Of a stretch of DNA of 64,000 bases, positions 21,116-31,175 are shown piece by piece (position 1 is the first letter of the stretch; every line of letters begins with the position of its first letter). Source of the DNA: Macrothele yani. Taxonomy: Eukaryota > Arthropoda > Arachnida > Araneae > Macrothelidae. The position numbers and the translations under genes were made by a program. A model generated the notes under the pieces. That model did not search any database. It worked only from the letters and a program-made list of their open reading frames with translations, and had not been told where the DNA came from. The DNA is taken from contig CM076990.1 of the NCBI GenBank assembly GCA_039090855.1, positions 201,009,232-201,073,231 of the forward strand. The letters run 5' to 3'.

Positions 21116-21818
21116 CAATAACAAAAAAAGGCAAGATACTGATTAGCAGCTAGTTGCGGTTAAACTTAATGGCTGAAGGAAAACACGAGGATTCTAAGGA
21201 AAAATAAGGTATACAACCAAAGTCATATGATGTACAGTGAGTTATAGCTAGGTGTAAACTGTGTATGTAGCTGATATATAACTATAAGCTGGGGGGGCGT
21301 TATTAGGGGCTTAGTATCGTAAGGGGGCACAAATTTTGAAGTTCTTAACAGAAATTTTGCTGAAAAATCCTCTTCATGTACATTTGATCCGATGTTGATG
21401 ATGTTATTCCCATTAAAACAGAAAAACTTTTCAGGTACATACTGTAAGTAGCATTTATTCTTTTTATGTAGCACTGGAAACCATGGATTAGGTCATGGAG
21501 GTTTGTACCCATGGTTCCCAGTACTACATGAGTTACTATTTCTTCGCTACTTTTTAGCTTTCTTTTTTCAACCTTTGCTGCCATTAGGCGGTTTACGAAT
21601 TTTAGTTTGTAACCTGACAAGGAATATCTCTCACTCTCTCACCTTTTCGAACTATAATTACGAAAATAGGATTCGCTCAGAGGACTCCCACCATTTCGCA
21701 AAATAGTATAACCCTAAACGTAACAAAAAATTAATTTTATTTAACAAAATTTATGTCAATTCAAAAAATTCACATAGATTTGTCCATGTTCCCCAAATTT
21801 TGAGATGGTTGCATAACT
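21116..21818. other. No gene seen
   Basis: AT-rich sequence between a SINE and a Tc1 relic. A GGGGGGCGTTATTAGGGGC patch near 21290 resembles degraded hAT-type termini, but no partner end was found. Short frames have no motif. Confidence 0.5.
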
Positions 21819-22851
21819 TCAATAGTTGGTGGAGCCTCCACGAGCGGCGATTACAGCTGCGACCCTCCAGGGCATACTCTCAACCAGGCGTTGTACGACG
21901 GCTAGCGGTATTTTCTTCCACGTGGCTTGGAGAAGACAGGTCAGTTCCTTCACCGATTTCGGACGGTGGGAGGCACCCCTTAAGTCGACGCTCCAACTCG
22001 TCCCAGAAGTGATTGATAGGGCTAAGGTCCAGGCTCTGCGCAGGCCAGTCCATTCGATTAACCCCATTGTCACCATTCCAAGCCATGGTGGACCTCGCAA
22101 CATGACAGGTGGCATTGTCATCTTTAAAGTAACATGGGTTCACCTCGTAAAACTGCCACAACGTAGGAAGCGCATGGTCATCCAAAATGGTGCAATAGGT
22201 CTCGGCGTTGAGTCTACCAGGAATTGCGACCAAGGGTCCCGTGCCATACCAGGAGAAACACCCCTGTAGCATAATTCCCCCGCCGCCGAACTTCACAGTT
22301 GGCACAATACATTCCGGCAGGAGGCGTTCTCCAGGCAGACGCCAAACCCAGACCCTGCCATCCGAACGGTAGAGGGTGAACCTTGATTCGTCGCTCCAGA
22401 GAACCTGTTTCCACTGTTCAACGGTTCACTATCGACGTTCTTTGCACCACGTTAGCCGAGCAACGATATTGGACTTGGTGATCAAAGGCTTGTGGGCGGC
22501 AGCACGTCCATGATAACCGAGCAGAAGGGCTTCCTTACGGATGGTATTCATAGAAAGAACACTCCCGGATGCCTGTTAAAACTCCTCGCGGATGTGGCCC
22601 ATCGATTTGGTGCGGTTCTTCCGAATTTCTCTGGCCAGCACCCGTCGGTCTCTAACTCCCAGTTTTGTGGGTCTGCTGGGTCGGGGCACATTCCGACAGT
22701 CACCTCTCATCTTTCACTTGACAATCACGTAGGCCACTGTCGATTTTGGGTACTTCAACTCGCTGGATATGTCACGTATGGATCGGCCATTTCTGTGATA
22801 CCCGACGATTACACCTTTCTCGAAATCAGAGAGCCCCGAACTGCGTGGCAT
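21819..22851 (-). pseudogene. Tc1-like transposase, several stops
   Basis: The ATG at 22851 gives MPRSSGLSDFEKGVIVGYHR with helix-turn-helix text DISSELKYPKSTVAYVIV. After early stops come [20 protein letters not shown] (first catalytic D), [32 protein letters not shown] (second D) and [18 protein letters not shown], where the usual catalytic Glu of PIEH is Asn. It ends RVAAVIAARGGSTNY at a stop at 21819. Four or more stops plus at least one frameshift and the missing Glu make it inactive. The spacing from second D to that position is 34, as in the DD34E group. Confidence 0.85.
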
Positions 22852-22975
22852 CTTGCATGCGACTGGTTGCGTTGTTGTTTCCCACACGATATTTAACGGC
22901 GGCGGCCGTGACGTGCATCAGGACCGCAGATATCGTCGATTGCAGGGGTGTCCAATTACTTGTTGGTAGATAGTG
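21819..22975 (-). mobile_element. Tc1-like transposon relic
   Basis: The minus-strand 5' inverted repeat tip reads CACTATCTACCAACAAGTAA, ending at 22975 beside TA (22976-22977). The transposase lies at 21819-22851. The opposite inverted repeat was not recognised in 21718-21818, so the 3' end is decayed or truncated. Confidence 0.8.
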
Positions 22976-22977
22976 TA

Positions 22978-23990
22978 TTATTAAAACTACATTTCTAAGA
23001 GCAAAATCGAACAGATATATAGCTTGAATAACATGATTGAGAAGGGGATTTCTACAAAATTTGCCACCGACGATATCACAGATAAATTTCTATGGAGGAA
23101 CTGTTTTCAAAGGCGAAGAAACCTTATCACGACCTATCCGTGGAATGAAAAACAGTATCAATTCGCGTTATAGTGTACTCATGCTGTTTCCTTTCTGCCA
23201 AGTAATTACTCTCACACTGATCCTCCACCCACCCAGACGTCCCACAAGTAGTGGGAATTGTGAATGTCTGAACTTCTTCCCCTACTGCCTGTTTAAGTAA
23301 CCTTCCCCTCGAGTTTCTTCGTTTGTCAATTTATTGTCCCTATGTCGTGAATGCTGGAAGAGTACTTCCACCCCTTTCTTCCTTCTCCAAGTTATTCCCA
23401 GCCGGATGGAAGCAGCCGATAGTGCGAGGCTCTTCATTGAGTAACTTTTCATAAAAAACCCATTTCTAAAAAACCTTTGAATTTCGGAAAATTTGTTTTA
23501 GGTAGCAATTTTGTCCGATAAACTGATCAGCAAACAAAAATGGATTCTGAGCAATAATATTACTGCTTTTCTCTCTAAACGCTAGAGACTGTTTTTTGTA
23601 GCGGAAGTAGCTGTTCCTTACCTTAAATAGTGATACCTTTTCAGGCTAACTAAGAGTATAGTTTCCGTCATTTTTCTAGGTCTCCCAGATGAATTTTTAA
23701 CTATCACCACTATGCCATATTTCCATTACACCAGCTGAAATGAAGTATTTGAATGCAATACCGTAAAATGAATGTAATGACAAGGGTTCGGATTATATGC
23801 GATTACATATTTTAGCATTTTTGTCGTTGGTGCACAAAGCACTCAAATTACCCATAAAATGCTTATTTCAAGCAAAACATTTTTATAATTTAGTTGATAT
23901 TTTAACATACGCTCACTAAACACATTTACTTTTTTAAAAAAAAAGACAGGTTTTTATATCCCAAGATCTGGGAAAGCAAGCAATAGTCCT
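22978..23990. other. No gene seen
   Basis: AT-rich sequence with no recognised element. A Pro-rich short frame near 23037-23300 has no domain I recognise. Confidence 0.6.
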
Positions 23991-24165
23991 GATTTAAATC
24001 AAGCTGTTTCTTTCCATGTAACATAATCACAGAAATTTGAAAATTTCATCGTCCTGGAACGGAAGACGAATCTCCCGATTTTGCGCTCCAGTATGCTAAC
24101 CATTACGATGAAATTTTCAAATTTCTGTGGTTATGTTACATGGAAAGAACAGCTCGATTTAAATC
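23991..24165. repeat. Palindromic element with tRNA-like loop (copy 1)
   Basis: Arms 23991-24052 and 24105-24165 are ~61-bp near-perfect inverted repeats (GATTTAAATC outermost, GAAATTTTCAAATTTCTG innermost). The 52-nt loop, read on the minus strand, has AATGGTTAGCATACTGG followed by AATCGGGAGATTCG, resembling the A-box and T-arm sides of a tRNA-derived sequence. CGAATCTCCCGATT in this loop is identical to part of the loop at 37056-37130. Confidence 0.75.
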
Positions 24166-24759
24166 AGTATTCATTATTCCATATGATATAAGCAATAGCC
24201 CAAACTAAAAGAACTTCTAAGTTCGGCAGTTGATCAAAGGATCGGCACTCCACTGAAAAACTAAACGAATGTAAAAATAACAAATTACCTAACTCCACAA
24301 GACGCAGCAAGAAACACAGCATCAGTAACGCAAATACAAAATTTGAAGTGCTTTGTGTCTGATATTCTTGACTGAAATTTCCTAAAAACTAAGAAGAAAT
24401 TCATATGGAAGTGCGGGAAAGAAAAGCATTCGACAGTGAGTTTTGTGAACTGTTTTATAAAACTTAAAGATCTCGCCATACTAAGTGTTACCAAGGTCAA
24501 ATAAACATCGTTGAACTGAAACCTCACAGTTTCATGTAGGACTTCCGTCCACAGCGATGGTTTAGGCCCAAACCACCTACAGCGGGTTCCGCCTCATGGG
24601 TGGGCACAGAAACTGAAGGATAGAGAACAAGTCTAGCGACTTCGACAGAACAATTTGTGAGAGAAGTACAGTAGATGGCGCCACCGTACAAGTACGATTT
24701 TGCTCATAGAGCGGTGAGAGAAATTAGAGGGGACAAGAAAATGGACACCTTTATATGTA
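24166..24759. other. No gene seen
   Basis: Mostly AT-rich. A stretch at 24545-24610 (GATGGTTTAGGCCCAAACCA and GGGTTCCGCCTC) hints at another tRNA-derived fragment, but no boxes can be placed with confidence. Confidence 0.5.
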
Positions 24760-24905
24760 ACCGGGAGCAGTCATTTAACGTGCTCGTCCGATATTTAGTG
24801 CCATCAGCAAATCACACCACCTCCGAAAGATCAGCCCAGGTTTGAACCCGGGGAACCCCCATTAATAGTCTGGTTTGCTAACCACTAAGCCACCCACGGC
24901 CTGTC
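24760..24905 (-). mobile_element. tRNA-derived SINE relic
   Basis: On the minus strand GGGTGGCTTAGTGGTTAGC (A box) and CCCGGGTTCAAACCTGGG (B box) are clear. The body is short and decayed and ends CGTTAAATGACTGCTCCCGG, like the SINE-1 3' end but with part of the body missing. Confidence 0.65.
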
Positions 24906-26012
24906 AACTAAGCATAACAGAGCTCTGAGTAACTTTTTCAATTCCTGAACGTTTAAGAAATGATAAAAGTTAATGATTTCATCAGTGGTGATATGGTTGC
25001 TAATTGCCATCACAAGTTCCAGCAATGAATGAAAAACAGTATAAATACTGCCCAAAAACGTCTGTAGACGTAGAGAGAATATTTTCTGCAATAAAAATGG
25101 CTTTGAAAAACAAACGATAAAACCTGTGAGTCGAACACCTAAAACAACATGTTGTGGTCTATTGCAAAAGGAAATTATGATGTATAAAACTACATAACTT
25201 AAGGAGCTTCTTGTCTATCAATTACATCAGTTATTACTTATTATTAGTTTTTACATTTAAGAGTGACGTATTAAATTATGCGTGGTTCATCAATTCATAC
25301 GTGAAATGTCGTTTCAGGGTCCGCAGCATTTATTTGACGATAACAAAAATTATAAATCCATGTTTTACATTTTAAGGGCATATTCTGTATACTTTAAGTG
25401 CATAGTTGCATGTATATTTTGCTGTTTTAAAACGCATATAATCCGGTCTTAGTAGTATTTTGCTGTTTTTTAAGCACATATAATCCGGTCAATTTATTCA
25501 TCACCTCTCTGGAAATGCGTAAGCTCTTAACCATGACACATACCAGCTACAACTGGTTCTTGACCACACCTTTTCCTGAGGAGAACAGATTTACATATAT
25601 CGCAGACACAGTAACGGATTCTTTAGCCAATACTCTTCTAATGACAATGCATAGTTAAAAGGCATGCAAAGAAAACAGGTGCAAATAAACATAAAAAGAT
25701 ACATTCGAACGATTCTTCGCACGTCTTCCCCAGAATAAAAAAAATGGGCGATTTTGGAGATGGTTATGGCCTCACCCCTTAATGCGTTTTCCCTGACAGA
25801 CTGCACATGAATCTCTCTTTACACATATCAAATATCAAACATCACAACGAAATGATTTGGTGGTGCCCAATCTTGTAGTGCTAAAGTTTACAAATTTAAT
25901 AGAGTCACTGATATAAAATTTTAATGCCGATTAAAACTCTCTCTTTTTTCAATTTGTTTTTAGGACCTCCGTTATAGCCTTAGGCTGCAAGAAGCACCCC
26001 CACCTCAAGGTG
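24906..26012. other. No gene seen
   Basis: AT-rich sequence. A local two-copy repeat lies around 25430-25490 (GCTGTTTTAAAACGCATATA and GCTGTTTTTTAAGCACATAT, each followed by ATCCGGTC). No coding signal was recognised. Confidence 0.6.
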
Positions 26013-27436
26013 CACTCATTGTCATAAAAATCCGCGCACCAAGAAAAAACGTGCGATTAACGCGAAACTCGGCGAATAGCTACAGGGAAGGCAGACATAC
26101 AAATGATTAAAATTTCGTGCGATTCCGCATGCCCGCGCGTCCAAGACCGGCGCTGCAATAACAATCCTTGGCGCTTATAAGGGGCGATGCAGGGGACTCC
26201 AAATTCGTGCCGAAGTGCACGGTAAGAGTCAGGCGCGATCCCTGAGCGATAGATATGCCGAGGAGCCGCCGCAGATGTGCGTACGGGCAACTGAAGGAGT
26301 TTGAACGAGGCAGTATCGTCGGGATGAGAGAGGCAGGGTGGCCGGCGCGCCGAATCGGCAGCCATTTGGACCGGTCGGACAGTACGGTGCGATCGTGTTG
26401 GGAGCAATGGACACGGAAAGGCACTCAGGCACAGTGGACTGGCTCTGGACGACCCAGACACACCACCAGCAGAGGGACCGAGAGATCGCGAGAGCGGTAC
26501 CCGCACAGATGCAACGGCGTCCTTGTCCAACATCTAGAGACATGTGGCGGCTGTACATGGGACTTCTGTGTCCGTCAGAACCATTTCCAGACGCCTGGCA
26601 GGGGCGAAATTGCACTCTCAGCGGCCCTTACGTTTTCTGCCATTAACACCCGACAATCGTCAGCGTCGATTGCAGTGGTGTCAGCAGCGAGTAATGTGGA
26701 ATGCTACGGACTGGCGACTTATAGTGTTCAGCGACGAATCCCGCTTCTGTGTGGGAACGGAAGACCACCGTGTCAGAGTGTGGAGGACCGCAGGTGAGCG
26801 CTACAATACCAACCTCACAGTACAGCAGCACACGTCCCGTACTGCAGACGTGATGGTCTGGACAGCCATCGCGTATGACAACCGGACTTCCTCGCAGTGA
26901 TCCGAGGGACGTTGACAGCCCAGTGATACGTACAGGAGATCCTGCTGCCCCATGTGCAGCCTTTCCTGGCGGAGCGTCCCGGAGCCGTTTTCCAACAAGA
27001 TAACGCCCGTCCGCACACGGCCCGGATTTTCCAGGTCTGTCTACGTCATGCTTTGACGCTTCCGTGGCCTTCCAGATCGCCTGATCTCTCATCCATCGAG
27101 CACGTGTAGGACCAGATGGGACACCAGCTTTTTCCATGTCCCAGTGTTCGTGATTTAGAGCGTCAGTTGCAAGACGTGTGAGCCAATCTGTCCCAGGATA
27201 ACATACGGCGTCTCTTTGAATCCCTGCCCGACCGTATCACCGCATGTATCTGAGCACGAGGCGGTTCGACGCGGTACTAACGCTAACCGGAATGTGTGTC
27301 GTAGGTCCGCGGGAATTCGTCCTGCTGCTGTGATATTGTAATCACTTCTGTCCTTGGTATGCATCATCTAATTACTAAAATGTCATTTCAATCCCACGCC
27401 TCCTTCTTTGTGCGCGGATTTTTATGACAATGAGTG
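26013..27436 (+). mobile_element. Tc1-like transposon, both inverted repeats present
   Basis: The left tip CACTCATTGTCATAAAAATC (26013) matches the reverse complement of the right tip ending at 27436, and the shared TIR continues into CGCGCACMAAG. The right flank is TA (27437-27438); the left flank is TG, probably a mutated TA. At 1,424 bp its length is usual for Tc1-like elements. The inside holds a broken transposase. Confidence 0.9.
26255..27280 (+). pseudogene. Tc1-like transposase with several frameshifts
   Basis: The ATG at 26255 begins MPRSRRRCAYGQLKEFERGS, with helix-turn-helix text RRIGSHLDRSDSTVRSCW and the GRPRHTTSR linker. The frame then shifts. The catalytic core continues with RTISRRLAGAKLHSQRPLRF, WRLIVFSDESRFCVGT (first D), ADVMVWTAIAYDNR, AVFQQDNARPHTARI (second D) and SRSPDLSSIEHV (Glu). 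The C-terminus is DRITACI, stop, ARGGSTRY, ending at 27280. Breaks include frameshifts near 26450, 26640 and 26890 and stops at 27106 and 27259. The second D and the Glu are separated by 32 residues rather than 34, consistent with a two-codon deletion. Confidence 0.88.
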
Positions 27437-27524
27437 TATAATGACCCCGATTTCGGGCTACTAGTTCCATCGCCATGAGAAAAGCGCAAACCCATGGCTC
27501 ATTCAGGAGTCGATCCCAAGGCCA

Positions 27525-27790
27525 GGCGCCGCGAGTGACCTAGTGGTTAGAGCAACTTCCTTCCGACCAGATAGTGGCGGAATCGATCCCAGGTGGGGAT
27601 GAGTTGCTCTGAAATACTGTGTTCTCGCCGTACCTCGGACGGGCTTGTTAAGCCGTCGGCTCGGCTTGACGAGCCCGTCCGTCATAGTTGGCCCTCTCAA
27701 CTATGATAACTCACACTTTCAATCTGCTCTGCTCCTGCTTTGATCTGCCTACCCTCTAACGTACCTGAGCCTCTGGGATCAATCTAATGT
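27525..27790 (+). mobile_element. tRNA-derived SINE, third variant
   Basis: The head has GAGTGACCTAGTGGTTAGAG (A box) and GGAATCGATCCCAGG (B box). The body shares GTTAAGCCGTCGG with SINE-2 but then diverges (GACGAGCCCGTCCGTCATAG). There is no clear tail. It may be a SINE-2 relative with another body. Confidence 0.65.
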
Positions 27791-27879
27791 AACTTCACTT
27801 TTAATACATATGTAACTTTGATGTGTTCTAAATGTGAAAGTATGTTTCATGAAAATTACAACAATAAAAGCATGTATAT

Positions 27880-28140
27880 TGATTGAGGCAGGGATTCAAC
27901 AATTAAAACAGGTGAGCGCTCTTTCCACTGAACCACCAAAGTGGGACAGACGTCGGGCCCCAGGTACTGGCCCCCCGGTTATAAATAAGGGCGTCCCCCC
28001 CCCCATTTCTAATTCGCTTCCGTGTCACTTTTCTATAGGGCACTGTAGCCCACATCTCCTAGCTTGCTATTTCTAAGGGTTGTTTAAGACCTGGGGTCAG
28101 ACACTCCCTTCCTAAAATCCTCTACATCTGTCTGATCTGA
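27880..28140 (+). mobile_element. SINE-2 body and tail, with an adjoining tRNA-like piece
   Basis: From about 27945 the sequence follows SINE-2 (GTACTGGCCCCCCGG, GCTTCCGTGTCACTTTTC, GGGTTGTTTAAGACCTGG, CACTCCCTTCCTAAAAT) and ends near TCTGATCTGA. The SINE-2 head is missing. In its place, 27880-27943 on the minus strand resembles a tRNA-derived head (GGTTCAGTGGAAAGAGCGC, then GTTGAATCCC). Confidence 0.7.
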
Positions 28141-28184
28141 GTTTTAAACTCCTGAAAAAAAAAAAAAAAAAGACAGACAGACGG

Positions 28185-28320
28185 TTACGGTTCGACGTTT
28201 TAGTTCCATGTCCGTCCACTGGCGCGCTGTGCTATTGAGATCTTCAGGGGCCAAATTGTTGCCATGTGTCTTTATGGAAGATTAACCTCTGAGTCTCCTG
28301 CTCTGTTAACTGAACGATAC
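28185..28320 (+). repeat. Terminal part of the long-TIR repeat X
   Basis: The text GGTTCGACGTTTTAGTTCCA, TGTCCGTCCACTGGCGCGCT, ATTGAGATCTTCAGGGGCC and CTGAGTCTCCTGCTCTGT matches the ends of the large element at 43.87-47.07 kb. Only one end of the repeat is present here; it abuts an LTR-like unit. Confidence 0.7.
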
Positions 28321-28946
28321 ATATGTTTGAGCAGCAGCAGTGTGGGTGTGTTAATGGTAGTAGTCAATGCTAATTGTAAAAGAGGCGTTGTTTAGTTAAA
28401 GCTGTGTCTATTTAAAGGCTGCGTGTTTTGCTGATGTTTATGTATTTGAAGGGTTCGGGCGTAAACCATAGTAGCCGACATTTTTGTAAAAATGAGTTGC
28501 GTATGAAAAACAACTGTGGTGGTAATCTGAGCATTTTAGAGTATTTATTATACATTTATGTCAACAGATACAACTTTCAATTTATGGTAAGTGCAAACGG
28601 TAATGTCTCTTTTCTACTTGTAATCTACGTATCTCACTTCGACAGAAGTGTTGGTTACCATTGTTTACACCCGAGTCCTTCATTTATCGTTAAGAGTTCT
28701 ACCAGTTAACGTTGTTTAGTTCTAAAGTTTACTACTAATCTGATACGTTTAATGTTCGACGATTAAGTGTTCTGTTCTGTTGGAAAGTTACTGGTCAAGA
28801 ATCTGTTGACAGAGAATAAAGAAATCGATCTGTAAGTAACCTTTTCTGAAGTTATTTGGGTGCCTCCTGATTCACTTAAAAAGTGAAGTTATTAAGAACT
28901 GATTTGTGTAGTATTCCGACAGCCCTATACTGCTACGAACATTACA
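28321..28946 (+). mobile_element. LTR-like family B, 5'-truncated, carrying a MITE
   Basis: After removal of the 28448-28681 insertion, the unit matches the LTR at 39.7-40.3 kb: AGGCGTTGTTTAGTTAAAG, a TATA-like TATTTAAAG at 28409, AATAAA at 28815, GTAAGTA at 28832, CCTTTTCTGAAG, and the end ACGAACATTACA at 28946. The 5' part starting TGTGACG is missing. Promoter and poly(A) roles are inferred from position. Confidence 0.7.
28448..28681. mobile_element. 234-bp MITE inserted in the LTR-like unit
   Basis: It is bounded by ATTT on both sides (28444-28447, 28682-28685) and has inverted ends of about 28 bp: GAAGGGTTCGGGCGTAAACC against the reverse complement GAAGGACTCGGGTGTAAACA. The other family B LTRs lack it. 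It has no coding capacity. The superfamily is unknown; a 4-bp duplication with GAAGG ends does not match one I can name. Confidence 0.65.
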
Positions 28947-29162
28947 AACACTTGTCGCTTAGTCTTCACGATTGCTTCATTTTTCTCTGCTGTTTTCTCT
29001 CTGAGCACTGCAATCTTAATAGTAACCACCTCCAATAACTTTATCTTGACTGCTGTCAAGATAAAGAAGTTCACATTCTCTTTGCACTAGAGGTCTTATG
29101 ATTCGTGATACGACTTACTCCCTTTCCGACTGTATCTACTCACCTTTACACTATTTATTTTT

Positions 29163-29365
29163 TTCTGGGTATAACGACCACCATGATCAACTTGTAAGGC
29201 TATAAAGCAGTTGCTTGTCCCTTATTTCGAGACACTGGCTCCAGAGAAGGAACAGATCGTACAGAATCCGACAAACACACCACCCATGCCGCATCCGGAG
29301 CTGGAGCCCGGGCCTATCTCACACCAATGGCCAGAGATCTCAGACCACTCGATTATCGGAGCTGC
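29163..29365 (-). mobile_element. SINE-1 relic
   Basis: In reverse orientation it keeps GGTGGTCGTTATACCC, CTTTATAGCCTTACAAGTTG, CTGGAGCCAGTGTCTCG and GCATGGGTGGTGTGTTTGTC. The tRNA head is badly decayed. Confidence 0.65.
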
Positions 29366-29511
29366 CATCTCTGCAGTTTGAACATTCGATTAAGATACGA
29401 GTACGCTATCACACAAAAACAACGTATTCCTTATTATTGTATGCATGATCATTTGAAAGAAATTCCTTTGCCCTGCTTGTTTATCCGTCTATCGGCGAAA
29501 AGTGTCTTAGC

Positions 29512-29605
29512 GCTTTCTAAGGGGTGCACTAAGCTCCCTCTACATCACTATTTGTACCACCAAAGTGCTTTCTAAGGTGCACTAAGCCCCCTCTACATCA
29601 CCATT
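29512..29605 (+). repeat. Two-copy tandem duplication (~52 bp)
   Basis: GCTTTCTAAGGGGTGCACTA...CATCACTATTTGTACCACC is followed by a shorter copy from about 29567 (GCTTTCTAAGGTGCACTA). The second copy ends in TACAC at the left tip of a Tc1 relic. Confidence 0.7.
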
Positions 29606-30200
29606 TGTACACCAGTGATCACCGAATTACGACCACCCCTATCAAAAGTGGATGCGGCCCGTTGGCCACGTGATTTCCGAGAGGGCGCGTTAGTCCACCA
29701 ACGTAGCATATATGTATTGTGCGAGTGGAACAATGTGTAGTAAAATTCTGTCCGTGAAGGGTAAAGTGAAGGATTTATTGGACTTTGAGAAAGGACAGAT
29801 TGTGAAAGCTCGGAGAGCGGGCACCTCGATTTCTCAAAAGGCTGACCAGCTGGCATGAAAATGGTCAAACAACGACCCGGAGGCAAAACTGCACAGGACA
29901 GCAAAAGGTTGATGTGAGGGGTGAGCGCCGGGTTCGACGACCCGTATACGCCAACAGACGCAGCACTGTTCAACAGTTGACTACCCAATACAACAGAGGT
30001 CTTACTTGGAACAGTATCATGATCATGCATCTCACACGCACACGTATAACAGCAGACGACCCCCGACAGCATCCTCTCATAACTACAGTTCATTAGGCAA
30101 GCGAATCGCCTGGTGAAAAGATCATGCAAGCTGGACGTCGGATGACTGGAAAAAAGTGTGCTTGTCTGTCGAGTCCCGTCTTTTACTTCACTCCGTGGAT
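29606..30200 (+). pseudogene. Tc1-like transposon relic, 5' half
   Basis: The left tip CACCAGTGATCACCGAATTA follows TA. The transposase relic from about 29732 reads KVKDLLDFEKGQIVKARRAG (helix-turn-helix) and TSISQKADQLA, and after several stops RPVYANRRSTVQQLTTQYN and WTSDDWKKVCLSVESRLLLH, where the first catalytic D of SDESRF is Val. The match ends before the second D. The 3' half and right TIR are absent; a (GA)n run follows. Confidence 0.75.
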
Positions 30201-30217
30201 AGTTGTGTACGCATTTT

Positions 30218-30243
<26 letters not shown>
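30218..30243. repeat. (GA)n microsatellite
   Basis: About 13 GA units. Confidence 0.95.
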
Positions 30244-30248
<5 letters not shown>

Positions 30249-30362
30249 GTACTTATTTTGTTATATATAAACTTTTTGGAAATAAATCACTTTGGCCTCA
30301 TAAGGTGGGGTTTGGTCTATCTTATAAAGAATAATGATCATAACATCATAATAAAGTATTAA

Positions 30363-30441
30363 AGTATTTTCTGAGGCTGCTGATCTGTTTGTCTATCTTC
30401 TGATACCGAGACAAATAGATCAGCAGCCTCAGAAAAGTACT
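30363..30441. repeat. Short palindrome, ~32-bp arms, 14-nt loop
   Basis: Left arm 30363-30394 (AGTATTTTCTGAGGCTGCTG...) pairs with right arm 30409-30441 with one bulge and one or two mismatches. No gene or element is recognised with it. Confidence 0.8.
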
Positions 30442-30602
30442 TCCATCGGAGCATGGAGCGCTTCTGCAAGAGATAAACCAGAGTGAAAAGAACTACACAG
30501 CCGTAGAACTTTCTAGCCAAAACATCGAGATTTGAGCTAGGGAGCCAAAAGAAGAAGACTGGGGAAAGAAAGTTCTACACAGAAGGCACTGCAACGATCT
30601 CT

Positions 30603-30826
30603 CTTTTTTTTTTTTTTTTTGATTGGAGGTTTAACGAGCACCGGGAGCAACTCAATGGGCTATAAGCAGTCGCCCGTCCCTAATTTAGGGTCACTGATTC
30701 CAGGGAAGGGAAAGAGTTAGTGCCGTAAGACAAACACAACATCCATGCCTCACCGGGATTCGAACCCGGACCCCTTTCGGACAAATGATCAAAAGCCATC
30801 GCTTAGACCACTGCGCCACCGGGGCA
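30603..30826 (-). mobile_element. SINE-1, complete copy
   Basis: The reverse strand has GGTGGCGCAGTGGTCTAAGC (A box) and GGGTTCGAATCCCGG (B box). The body has GCATGGATGTTGTGTTTGTC, GACCCTAAATTAGGGACGGG and GCTTATAGCCCATTGAGTTG. The A-tail appears as poly(T) at 30606-30620 on the plus strand. Confidence 0.92.
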
Positions 30827-30831
30827 GCAGA

Positions 30832-31175
30832 GGATTCTAGGAAGGGAGTGTCTGACCCCAGGTCTTAAACAACCCTTTGAAATAAGAAGCTAGGAGATTT
30901 GGGCTGGAGTGACACGGAAGCGAGGTAGAAAGGGGGAGGAAGACGCCCATACTTATTACCGGGTGGGGCAGTACCCGGGGTCCGACGGCCTTTGATTCGG
31001 TGTCATCTTTCTTGTTTTGTTTTTTTGTTTTTTTTTTGTTTTTTTTTTTGTTTTTTTTTTGCCCACCCGACGCACGGAGGATATTTAGGGTTTGTGCGTT
31101 CGTACTTGGCTAGGATCGAACCTGTGGTTCCTCCGTGACAGTTACGAACGTTGACCACTAGGCCATCCGCGGACC
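30832..31175 (-). mobile_element. SINE-2, reverse strand, with a T-rich interruption
   Basis: From 31175 leftward: GGCCTAGTGGTCAACGTTCG (A box), AGGTTCGATCCTAGC (B box), AAATATCCTCCGTGCG, then a T/G-rich stretch (31010-31060 on the plus strand), then CCGGTAATAAGTATGGGCGT, CCTCGCTTCCGTGTCACTCC, GGGTTGTTTAAGACCTGGGG and CACTCCCTTCCTAGAATCCT. The T-rich tract splits head from body and may be expanded or inserted. The copy abuts a SINE-1. Confidence 0.8.
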
